Source: JBBQKP01 sp038326995
GTDB lineage: Bacteria > Planctomycetota > Phycisphaerae > Tepidisphaerales > Tepidisphaeraceae
Length of the DNA: 5,070 nt
Direction of reading: 5' to 3'
NCBI GenBank assembly: GCA_038326995.1
Contig: JBBQKP010000231.1
Location: 1 to 5,070, forward strand
The position numbers and the translations under genes are program-made. Positions 1 through 4,641 of the stretch are shown here, one piece after another; the stretch's first letter is position 1; each line of letters begins with the position of its first letter. The notes beneath the pieces are model-generated. The model ran no database searches and was not told where the DNA came from. It worked only from the letters and a program-made list of their open reading frames with translations.

Positions 1-473
1 TAATCGAAGCAAAAAATCTCCATTCGTTCTTGCTTCGTTTGACGTTCGACGGCCTGTTTATTCAGGAATGCTTCCCACAGTTTGAACTCGGTCGAGTTCG
101 CCTGTTGGGCGAAAATTTCGTCGCGGGTTTCAGACTCCCGCCCGAGCTTCGGGCCGTCCGTGCAACCAGGGGGAACGACTTCAAGGTCTTCGTGGATGCC
201 GAACCATTCAGCGTCGCTAAGTCGCGACCGGTCGAACAGAACGGCGTTGCCTTGGCCGACGCGCCGCCAGGGTGATTGAGTCAGCTCAAGGTCAACGGCG
301 ACCTTCCGGCGAACAATCTGTTCGGCTTCCCAGAGTTCGCGTGCGTCGTGTGTTTCAGGGACACCACTATGATAGATTTGCGGCACGTCACGCATCCGCC
401 AGTTGAGCCAGGCCTTGCGGGCGGCCTTGGCGATGATGGTTCGTTCGTTTTCGGACTCGCTGTTGTCGGTCAT
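1..473 (-). CDS. Hypothetical protein, 5' portion (truncated by left window edge)
   Basis: The reverse strand is open from an ATG at 473-471 to the window edge, giving 157 codons without a stop; the C-terminus lies outside the window. The protein begins MTDNSESENERTIIAKAARK and is strongly charged, with many Glu, Arg and Trp residues, no signal peptide and no membrane segment, so it is probably cytoplasmic. Around residues 40-56 there is an acidic/basic helical stretch (RELWEAEQIVRRKVAVDLEL), and the visible end (QAVERQTKQERMEIF) also looks helical. The start is well supported: AAGGAG sits four bases upstream. I do not recognise the family. It is divergent from the helix-turn-helix gene to its right, so the two could share a control region. 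Plus-strand reading frames over this stretch are shadows. I am confident it is coding and cannot assign a function. Confidence 0.75.
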   Translation of the reverse strand, partial: MTDNSESENERTIIAKAARKAWLNWRMRDVPQIYHSGVPETHDARELWEAEQIVRRKVAVDLELTQSPWRRVGQGNAVLFDRSRLSDAEWFGIHEDLEVVPPGCTDGPKLGRESETRDEIFAQQANSTEFKLWEAFLNKQAVERQTKQERMEIFCFD

Positions 474-477
474 CGGA

Positions 478-483
478 CTCCTT
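478..483 (-). promoter_or_regulatory. Shine-Dalgarno site of the left-edge gene
   Basis: On the reverse strand the sequence reads AAAAGGAG-TCCG-ATG. The AAGGAG core lies four bases from the ATG at 473. This fixes the start of the left-edge gene and shows that this genome uses classical ribosome binding sites at least for some genes. Confidence 0.75.
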
Positions 484-550
484 TTGGTAAGTGAAGCGCG
501 ATTTGTAGCCGGTGGTCGATTGCGGCTCAATGCCTCGGAGTGTCACAGGG

Positions 551-580
551 TTGACCATGCGGCTAAGTGACGTTTACACT
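551..580 (+). promoter_or_regulatory. Possible sigma-70-type promoter, leaderless start at 587
   Basis: TTGACC (551-556) and TACACT (575-580) match five and four of six consensus positions of -35 and -10 boxes, separated by 18 bases. The expected transcription start would fall about at the ATG at 587, implying a leaderless message for the 128-residue form of the HTH protein. If this promoter is used, the ATG at 557 lies inside it and cannot be the start. The -10 match is poor, so this is weak evidence. Confidence 0.25.
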
Positions 581-973
581 TTGTCAATGGATGCAGAAAT
601 CGAGCGAGGCCTTGCGGTAGTCCGCCGAACACTCGAAAAGATTGGTCTATCGTCCGATCCGGACTACGCTCATATGAGGAAGACGGCCAGCCGCCTGCTC
701 ACGCTGTCTTCAAAATCGCGAGTCCCGCTTCCTGAATGGGCAACCGCCGATCAAATCGCGAATCATTACGCACTAACCCGGAATGCGGTAAGCAAGCGGT
801 TTAGTGATTTGCATTGGACAAAATCTCCTCTCGTTCAGGACCCCGACCGAGATGACAAGCCACACTTGTACCACCGGATTCTTGTGGAGCGCTGCTATGT
901 CAACGGCGGCAAAGCGGAAGACCTAATCGCTTCACGCGCAAAAACTGCCGAACCGGCAACCGCTCCGTTTTGA
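557..973 (+). CDS. Small helix-turn-helix domain protein
   Basis: This encodes about 138 residues ending in TGA at 971-973. From the ATG at 557, residues 63-87 (TADQIANHYALTRNAVSKRF then SDLHW) have the pattern of a helix-turn-helix: a first helix with a conserved Ala (QIANHYA), a turn, and a recognition helix (RNAVSKRFSDL). The upstream part (about 12-50) is helical and charged, and the C-terminus is an Ala/Thr/Pro-rich tail. The likely role is sequence-specific DNA binding as a regulator or a small mobile-element protein; target unknown. The start is uncertain: in-frame alternatives are GTG 512, ATG 530 and ATG 587. ATG 557 has a weak AGGG six bases upstream; ATG 587 would give 128 residues and might be leaderless. 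It is divergent from the left-edge gene. It could instead belong to a phage or plasmid replication module. Confidence 0.65.
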   Translation: MRLSDVYTLSMDAEIERGLAVVRRTLEKIGLSSDPDYAHMRKTASRLLTLSSKSRVPLPEWATADQIANHYALTRNAVSKRFSDLHWTKSPLVQDPDRDDKPHLYHRILVERCYVNGGKAEDLIASRAKTAEPATAPF

Positions 974-1068
974 CCAGTCTTATATAATTACCCTAACAAA
1001 AACACGCCCAGCGTTAAGGGATTAGATTCTGTTCAAGAAATAAAGTGATAAATGTTCAATTCCGCTTG

Positions 1069-1123
1069 TAATGACCGAATGACGACGACGTGCCTTGATG
1101 CAGGCACGCGGAAACGCGTTGGT
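1069..1123 (-). repeat. Dispersed repeat, copy A1
   Basis: This shares 46 of 55 positions without gaps with 3538-3592, beginning with the exact 16-mer TAATGACCGAATGACG and including the exact 10-mer ACGCGGAAAC. On the reverse strand one frame of both copies encodes a shared ARRRHSVI peptide. Several differences fall at third codon positions (TGC/TGT, CGT/CGG), so the repeat may derive from a coding sequence. Strand is given for that frame. No open reading frame of useful length survives. Confidence 0.7.
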
Positions 1124-1151
1124 CCGATATGCACCCCGAAACGGGCAAATT

Positions 1152-1176
1152 CGGGCCTTGGTCCGGTTTTATTTTT
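1152..1176 (+). terminator. Weak candidate intrinsic terminator
   Basis: CGGGC (1152-1156) can pair with GTCCG (1161-1165), including one G-U pair, around a CTTG loop. The T-rich tract TTTTATTTTT follows at 1167-1176. It lies about 180 bases after the stop of the HTH gene and could end that transcript. The stem is short, so support is modest. Confidence 0.3.
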
Positions 1177-1225
1177 GGATACCCTAACACCGGGTTTTCG
1201 CTCGGCAGGGCAGGGCGTTTCGTGA

Positions 1226-1264
1226 CGGAAACAAACGGGAGTTCTGGTCTAATCCAGCTTGTCC
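1226..1264 (-). repeat. Dispersed repeat, copy A2
   Basis: This shares 32 of 39 positions with 3578-3616, including the exact 13-mer GTTCTGGTCTAAT. On the reverse strand one frame reads GLDQNSRLFPSRN, compared with ALDQNTDLFPRN in the other copy. A1 and A2 together cover the two halves of the copy at 3497-3616, but here they are separated by about 100 bases. This may reflect an insertion, or two staggered partial copies. Confidence 0.65.
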
Positions 1265-1423
1265 GTTTACATTTTGTTGTAGCCGGACACGCAACTTGAG
1301 ATTTCGGGACATTCATATGAGACCAAACACGTTGCGAAACACCACCCCCCGCTGAAAGTGCCCCTTTTAAGGGTTCTCCCGAACATCGGAGCTTGCGGGG
1401 TCGCTCATGCTTTTGATTGTCCG

Positions 1424-1471
1424 TCGAAGGCGGTTTGAACCGGGTTCGATGCCCGTTCAACCGACCTTCGA
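1424..1471. other. Strong 48-nt imperfect hairpin
   Basis: TCGAAGG (1424-1430) pairs with CCTTCGA (1465-1471), CGGTTTGAAC pairs with GTTCAACCG with one bulged T, and GGG pairs with CCC. This gives about 19 base pairs with a few single-base bulges and the seven-base loop TTCGATG (1445-1451). It lies 12 bases beyond the stop of the minus-strand remnant at 1484, where a transcription terminator could sit, but no T tract follows on either strand. The loop resembles a tRNA T-loop, but no tRNA cloverleaf can be drawn around it. Confidence 0.6.
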
Positions 1472-1483
1472 GCGCTGAACAAT

Positions 1484-1741
1484 CTAGCCCGTCGGCGCTG
1501 GTGATTGCTCTACGACTGTGTTCATGTCCAGACGCGCGGATCGCACGCGCTTGCCCGCGCTGCTCTTGGTCGCCTTGGCGATCTTCTTGCCCTGCTCGCT
1601 TGTACCGACTACAGAATCGCCAACGATCAGGCCGATTGACCGATCATCCGAAACGTCGGCAATCGTTTTGAGAATCGCCTTCACCACGCTCGCCGATGCG
1701 ATCCACGAGCACGTGCCAGTTGATCGGCCTCTAACTTTCAC
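1484..1741 (-). pseudogene. Coding-like remnant of an unrecognised protein
   Basis: The minus strand is open from GTG 1741 to TAG 1484 (85 residues), and the frame continues upstream without a stop to at least about position 1820, entering a repeat. From about residue 35 to 75 the codons end almost uniformly in G or C and encode a Lys/Ser-rich segment (EQGKKIAKATKSSAGKRVRS), which looks like genuine protein sequence and unlike the overlapping plus-strand frame. No ribosome binding site or family is recognised. The upstream part merges with the dispersed repeat at 1777-1842, so I read it as the 3' end of a gene truncated by a repeat. It could also be a small intact gene. Confidence 0.35.
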
Positions 1742-1776
1742 GGCACGCGCGAACCTGCTCGGCCGGGAACTTGACC

Positions 1777-1842
1777 GGACCAGAACACGCGAATCGGCAG
1801 TAGAGTTGAGTTTAAATTTGGTAACACTTCGGCCGTTTGCAG
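1777..1842 (+). repeat. Dispersed repeat, copy C (internally shortened)
   Basis: GACCAGAACAC (1778-1788) and CTTCGGCCGTTTGCAG (1827-1842) occur in the same order as on the reverse strand of 3497-3602, where the second block is CTTCAGCCGTTTGCAG (15 of 16 identical). The two blocks are about 40 bases closer together here, suggesting an internal deletion. The orientation is opposite to the copy at 3497-3616. Confidence 0.55.
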
Positions 1843-1872
1843 AAGCGCTCGAAATCCTCGATGACCCCCGAA

Positions 1873-1909
1873 AGTCATCAAGTGAGAGTCATCAAGTGAG
1901 AGTCATCAA
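1873..1909 (+). repeat. 14-bp tandem repeat, about 2.6 copies
   Basis: The unit AGTCATCAAGTGAG occurs at 1873-1886 and 1887-1900, followed by a partial third copy AGTCATCAA at 1901-1909. The copies are identical, implying recent duplication or replication slippage. The 14-bp period is not a multiple of three, so each copy change would shift any reading frame across it, including the plus-strand frame at 1518-1982, which argues against that frame being a gene. Confidence 0.9.
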
Positions 1910-1929
1910 ACGAACACCACGACTCGTAG

Positions 1930-2054
1930 ATGCGGCGTCCTGGACTCGTTTCCGGCCCGTCCGGCAGGACATCTTCATCTGAATTTCCGTAAAGAGCCTT
2001 CGACTCGTGGAGCATTGCAATGTCCTGCCGGACGGGCCAAACGAGCAGCCGCAT
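1930..2054. repeat. Long inverted repeat, perfect 19-bp core
   Basis: GGCCCGTCCGGCAGGACAT at 1954-1972 is the exact reverse complement of 2020-2038, separated by 47 bases. The arms extend outward imperfectly: CTCGTTT (1945-1951) pairs with AAACGAG (2039-2045), and ATGCGGC (1930-1936) with GCCGCAT (2048-2054), with small bulges. As RNA or single-stranded DNA this would form a very stable cruciform-type hairpin of more than 30 base pairs. No T tract follows either arm. It sits inside the MITE-like unit. Confidence 0.9.
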
Positions 2055-2124
2055 TCTAGACTTTTACGGCAATTCTCAGAAACCGCTTTTTGACATTGGC
2101 GGCTCGTTTAATTGCGTCTGTATT

Positions 2125-2139
2125 CGGCTGAAGTGTTAC
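2125..2139 (+). repeat. Repeat end upstream of the TadG/lectin gene
   Basis: CGGCTGAAGTGTTAC recurs as CGGCTGAAGTCTTAT at 3504-3518 in the same orientation (13 of the first 14 bases), so the two copies flank the TadG/lectin gene as direct repeats. Its reverse complement is at 1821-1835 (14 of 15), and the 10-mer GAAGTGTTAC occurs again at 3791-3800. Confidence 0.65.
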
Positions 2140-2212
2140 CCCGATTTGTAGCGGTCGATGCATTTGTGATTTTCAATTTGTCTTGGGGATAATTGAATAC
2201 GATAGAGCAGTA

Positions 2213-3286
2213 ATGCAAAGCAATTACAAACAAAGATCGGGCCAACAGTGCCGGGGCGTGACGCTCATTTACGCCGCGATATCCATGACGGTGCTGCTGG
2301 GTTTTGGCATGCTCGCGATCGATATGGGCGTGGTACAGCTGGCCAGGTCCGAGAATCAGACCCTCGCGGTTGCTATTGCCCGGCATGCGGCAGGTGCGTT
2401 GGAAGAGGGAAATCCGCAGGTCGTTCGGCAGCGGGCGTTGCTCGTCGCCTCGGATGCAAAAATCATGGGTCAAACGCTCAAATTTGACGCGAGCAAGGAC
2501 GTCGAGTTTGGCGTGTGGGACGCTGCGACACGGCAGTTTCTAGTACTCTCGCCGGGCGAGGAAGCATCCAGCACGGCCATTCGTGTGACGTCGCGCATGA
2601 CGACCGCGCGCGGCGCGGCGATCCCGACTTACATGGGTGGCATGTTCGGCGTGAAGTCCGCGGACATCGTCAGTTCGTCGGTGGTGTCGCGTGGGTTCAC
2701 AATCGCGCCGCGAGTGGACGGCACGATGACGCCGTGGCTCGCGGGTATGCCCGCGTCAGCAGGTTTGGACGGGTACGATGGGAATCCAATCGCCCGCATT
2801 TCGGGCCCGCAATACTTTCCCACATCGATCGACCTGTCCCGCTTTAAATCCGGCAGTCCGCTTCGATTTCGGCAAACAGAGGGCGGTACCAGCATGCACG
2901 GCTGGAGCTTTTTCTCCATGGACGGAAAGTCCGACTGGATTGTTCGCCAACGCGCGGACAACGGAATTAATGCGACGTCCGCTCCGATTGGCGCGCTCAT
3001 GGGTATCTTCCTGGACGACCGCGCTCCCAACACGTATGCGACCGCTGCCGAGCTGAATTTCTCGAGTGAGCAGTCCCGAAATTTTGCCGAGCTAAAGCCC
3101 GGCCTGAAGCAGGTCTTCTTCGTCGGCGATGGACTCGACTCCTCCGGTAAGCTCCAAAACTTCGTTCCTCCACCCGGCGCGACGCGACTTTTCATGGGTA
3201 TCATGGACGAAAAGGGCTGGTGGCACGACAACATCGGTTCCATTCGTACTAACCTGTTCGACACCAATCTGTCGCTTGTCAAATAG
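2213..3286 (+). CDS. TadE/TadG-like membrane protein with C-terminal lectin-like domain
   Basis: This encodes about 357 residues from ATG 2213; an in-frame TTG at 2183 is possible, but neither start has a good ribosome binding site. Residues 16-40 form one hydrophobic segment (VTLIYAAISMTVLLGFGMLA followed by IDMG). Next comes VVQLARSENQTLAVAIARHA, the layout of TadE/TadG-like pilus-assembly proteins: a short basic N-terminus, a transmembrane helix, then a helix with LARSE..T. The rest would be outside the cytoplasmic membrane. Residues 190-350 look like a beta-sandwich. The segment ALMGIFLDD (about 261-269), FFVGDG (302-307) and FVPPPGATRLFMGIMD (317-332), then GWW-DN-GS, recall LecA/PA-IL-like and related extracellular sugar-binding folds. 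A possible role is a cell-surface or pilus-associated adhesin. No other tad genes are visible. The N-terminal call is firmer than the lectin call. Confidence 0.85.
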   Translation: MQSNYKQRSGQQCRGVTLIYAAISMTVLLGFGMLAIDMGVVQLARSENQTLAVAIARHAAGALEEGNPQVVRQRALLVASDAKIMGQTLKFDASKDVEFGVWDAATRQFLVLSPGEEASSTAIRVTSRMTTARGAAIPTYMGGMFGVKSADIVSSSVVSRGFTIAPRVDGTMTPWLAGMPASAGLDGYDGNPIARISGPQYFPTSIDLSRFKSGSPLRFRQTEGGTSMHGWSFFSMDGKSDWIVRQRADNGINATSAPIGALMGIFLDDRAPNTYATAAELNFSSEQSRNFAELKPGLKQVFFVGDGLDSSGKLQNFVPPPGATRLFMGIMDEKGWWHDNIGSIRTNLFDTNLSLVK

Positions 3287-3528
3287 CATTTCGACAGCCT
3301 CGCCTTAATGTCCCTGATCTCCGCAATCTTGATCGCGATACGGTCGGCGGTATTGCGCATCATTTCGACCAGGCGAGTCCTGCCTTCGCGTTTTTGGTCC
3401 GCCAGGACATAGAGCTCGGCGATCGGTGATAGCGAGTTTGCGACGTCGGCTTCGACGTTGTCGTGGTACCAAAAGCGTCCAAACAAATGCGATTTGCTGC
3501 AAACGGCTGAAGTCTTATAAAACTTCAT
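3287..3528 (-). pseudogene. Antisense coding-like gene fragment
   Basis: The minus strand from ATG 3528 encodes about 80 residues with G/C-rich third positions before the frame runs antisense into the TadG/lectin gene without a stop. The best part, about residues 34-80, includes IAELYVLADQKREGRTRLVE and RIAIKIAEIRDIKARL. It looks like an amphipathic, probably helical or coiled-coil protein. Its first 10-15 codons lie within the dispersed repeat (CTTCAGCCGTTTGCAG at 3512-3497). With no stop of its own and repeat sequence at its start, it is best read as an internal fragment of a lost gene. I do not recognise the family. Confidence 0.35.
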
Positions 3529-3616
3529 TACTGATTATAATGACCGAATGACGCCGACGTGCCCTGAAACAGTTACGCGGAAACAAGTCGGTGTTCTGGT
3601 CTAATGCCGCGTGTCC
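3497..3616 (-). repeat. Dispersed repeat, copy B (most complete)
   Basis: This copy contains, in one 120-bp stretch, all blocks found separately elsewhere. On the plus strand these are CTGCAAACGGCTGAAG (3497-3512, matching copy C), TAATGACCGAATGACG (from 3538, matching A1), and GTTCTGGTCTAAT (3592-3604, matching A2 and partly C). One reverse-strand frame (3736 to 3515) reads through it with LDQNTDLFPRN and ARRRHSVI. I do not call that frame a gene, but its conservation with synonymous changes in A1 is notable. Confidence 0.65.
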
Positions 3617-3805
3617 TTTAGCATCCGGCTCGTGGTCAACTCCGGTCGGAAAGCGGTGCCACCAAACAATGAAAAACTTCGTGCATTCGACACCGCGACA
3701 CCATCCGAAAAGAGGTGTGCAGTTTGATGCCTTCACGGTCGCGGCTCGTGAAATCAGGACCAGCTATCGTCTCCATTCTCCGCAGAATTTGAAGTGTTAC
3801 ACCAC
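3617..3805. other. Spacer downstream of queE
   Basis: No gene is supported here; the open frames are short and of poor composition. TTCACG (3732-3737) and CGTGAA (3747-3752) form a six-pair hairpin with a nine-base loop, 54-74 bases beyond the queE stop on the minus strand. It lacks a T tract and is only a weak terminator candidate. The 10-mer GAAGTGTTAC at 3791-3800 lies within six bases of the queE stop. Confidence 0.4.
3791..3800 (+). repeat. Recurrent 10-mer abutting the queE stop
   Basis: GAAGTGTTAC is identical to the end of the repeat at 2130-2139 and to the reverse complement of 1821-1830. On the minus strand it reads GTAACACTTC, starting five bases after the queE TAG (3808-3806). 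It marks where the repeat-rich region meets the queE-Anbu block. Confidence 0.5.
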
Positions 3806-4531
3806 CTACGTCCCCCTCGTATTGCCGTACAGGTCGATGTGCAGCCGCGGACAGAATCGGTTGCCACGCTTCTTGCACACCTCCGCAAGCCAGGGCGTTC
3901 GTTCCCTCAACACCTCAGGCGAAACACCCTCGGGCATCAAGAGCACATCGGCCTGGCAAACGACCGACTCGCGGCCGATGTGGGCCAATCGCTCCAGCAC
4001 GTCATCGATCTCGCGCAGGTCGTCTTCGCTTGCGACGACGAACTTCAACTGCACATCGGCGCCCGTCGATCTCGCGTGCGAGATGAGCTGATTCATCGCA
4101 GTAAAGTTCAATCGCGATTGCTCGTGCAGCTGCGCGAATTTTCCGCCCTCGCGCGTGTGCGGCGTCGAGTTCGATAGCTTAGGCGACATCGACAAAAGAC
4201 TCATCGCGATCGGCTTGAACATCGTCCCGGCCGTCTCGATTGTGATGTGCGTTCCGCGCTTTTGAAGCCGCGACGCGATCTCTTCGATCTCGGGCATGAT
4301 CATCGGCTCGCCGCCGGTCAACACGACGTGCGACGCGCTGGGCGAGAGCGAATCCATCCGCGCAATGATCTCATCGACCGACATGTCGCCGCCCGTCGCC
4401 TCCCAGCTCGCATAGGGCGTGTCGCACCACACGCACCTCAGATTGCAGCCGCTGGCGCGTACGAAAACGCTCGGCACGCCCGCGAGCTTTCCCTCGCCTT
4501 GAATCGAATAGAAAATTTCAGACACGCGCAT
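3806..4531 (-). CDS. queE: 7-carboxy-7-deazaguanine synthase QueE (radical SAM)
   Basis: QueE converts 6-carboxy-5,6,7,8-tetrahydropterin to 7-carboxy-7-deazaguanine using S-adenosylmethionine, a [4Fe-4S] cluster and Mg2+. This is the ring-contraction step toward preQ0, queuosine in tRNA and deazaguanine DNA modifications; it acts in the cytoplasm. The 241-residue protein has family-typical length. It begins MRVSEIFYSIQGEG, the QueE signature opening. CNLRCVWCDTPYA supplies the cluster cysteines C29, C33 and C36 (CX3CX2C). TGGEP (72-76) is the SAM-binding motif, ETAGT lies at 99-103, and SPKLSNSTP (116-124) follows. The end RLHIDLYGNTRGT matches the usual C-terminus. The ATG at 4531 is right by homology, though no Shine-Dalgarno is visible upstream. 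It lies 110 bases downstream of the Anbu gene in the same direction. No queC, queD or queF is in the window. Confidence 0.96.
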   Translation of the reverse strand: MRVSEIFYSIQGEGKLAGVPSVFVRASGCNLRCVWCDTPYASWEATGGDMSVDEIIARMDSLSPSASHVVLTGGEPMIMPEIEEIASRLQKRGTHITIETAGTMFKPIAMSLLSMSPKLSNSTPHTREGGKFAQLHEQSRLNFTAMNQLISHARSTGADVQLKFVVASEDDLREIDDVLERLAHIGRESVVCQADVLLMPEGVSPEVLRERTPWLAEVCKKRGNRFCPRLHIDLYGNTRGT

Positions 4532-4641
4532 GGTTTAAGAATAACCGCGATGACCCAACTCGCGATAAAGGTTTTGGCCGTTCGCGAAATTCGAACGCGA
4601 TCTCACCGCGCCGGATCCTCCGCCAGCTCATCCGCCACAGC
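4532..4641 (-). other. Anbu-queE intergenic spacer
   Basis: This is 110 bases between the Anbu stop and the queE ATG, both on the minus strand. No gene and no clear terminator is visible, so read-through is possible. It contains the dyad GTTCG-N7-CGAAC (4580-4596), about 50 bases upstream of the queE start, which could be a protein-binding site. No good sigma-70 promoter or Shine-Dalgarno for queE is visible. Confidence 0.4.
4580..4596. promoter_or_regulatory. Operator-like dyad GTTCG-N7-CGAAC
   Basis: A perfect 5-bp inverted repeat with a seven-base CGAAATT spacer (4585-4591) and overlapping short palindromes (TTCGCGAA, 4581-4588; TTCGAA, 4590-4595). Its position about 50 bases upstream of queE fits an operator, but no regulator is known to match it. 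It could arise by chance. Confidence 0.3.

Larger units (their letters stand above)
974..1820. other. Gene-poor spacer
   Basis: There is no convincing intact gene here. The longest open frame, on the minus strand at 1056-1460, has irregular composition (many Pro, Cys and Arg), contains repeat-derived sequence, and looks non-coding. The stretch holds two copies of a dispersed repeat (1069-1123 and 1226-1264), a weak terminator-like hairpin (1152-1176), a strong hairpin (1424-1471), and a coding-like minus-strand remnant (1484-1741). A short hairpin (CCCTAAC with GTTAAGGG, 991-1020) follows the HTH gene but lacks a T tract. Confidence 0.5.
1821..2139. mobile_element. MITE-like unit with terminal inverted repeats, no transposase
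   Basis: The left end (1821-1846) begins GTAACACTTCGGCCG and the right end, read on the reverse strand (2139-2114), begins GTAACACTTCAGCCG. Over 26 positions 21 match. The 319-bp unit encodes no convincing protein and contains a tandem repeat (1873-1909) and a second long inverted repeat (1930-2054). This is the architecture of a miniature inverted-repeat element. I see no clean target-site duplication: the outer flanks share only AAAT-like sequence at slightly different offsets. An alternative is two independent copies of a repeat end that happen to face each other. Confidence 0.4.

Noticed and set aside
30..494. Plus-strand open frames over the left-edge gene
   Set aside because: The minus strand is open throughout, starts with an ATG after AAGGAG, and has a better protein composition, so the plus-strand frames are shadows.
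991..1020. CCCTAACA...GCGTTAAGGG resembling the outer boxes of an integron attC site
   Set aside because: The whole structure is only 30 nt, has no inner boxes, and no integrase or cassette array is visible. A second CCCTAACA at 1182-1189 has no partner.
1056..1460. 134-codon minus-strand open frame
   Set aside because: It has irregular composition, no ribosome binding site, and spans repeat copies A1 and A2 in a frame different from the one conserved between copies.
1391..1465. Possible tRNA around GGGTTCGATGCCC
   Set aside because: Only a T-arm-like hairpin is present. No acceptor stem, D-arm or anticodon arm can be drawn, and the sequence instead forms a single long hairpin.
1518..1982. 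154-codon plus-strand open frame with a hydrophobic stretch (LPALLLVALAIFLPCSLVP)
   Set aside because: Across 1518-1741 the opposite strand carries the G/C third-position signal. The frame also runs through the 14-bp tandem repeat and one arm of the long inverted repeat, so it is a shadow.
2629..3286. Long minus-strand open frame antisense to the TadG/lectin gene
   Set aside because: The plus strand has recognisable domains and coding bias here; the antisense peptide is low-quality (many Pro, Arg and Ser). Only the part beyond 3286 looks coding.
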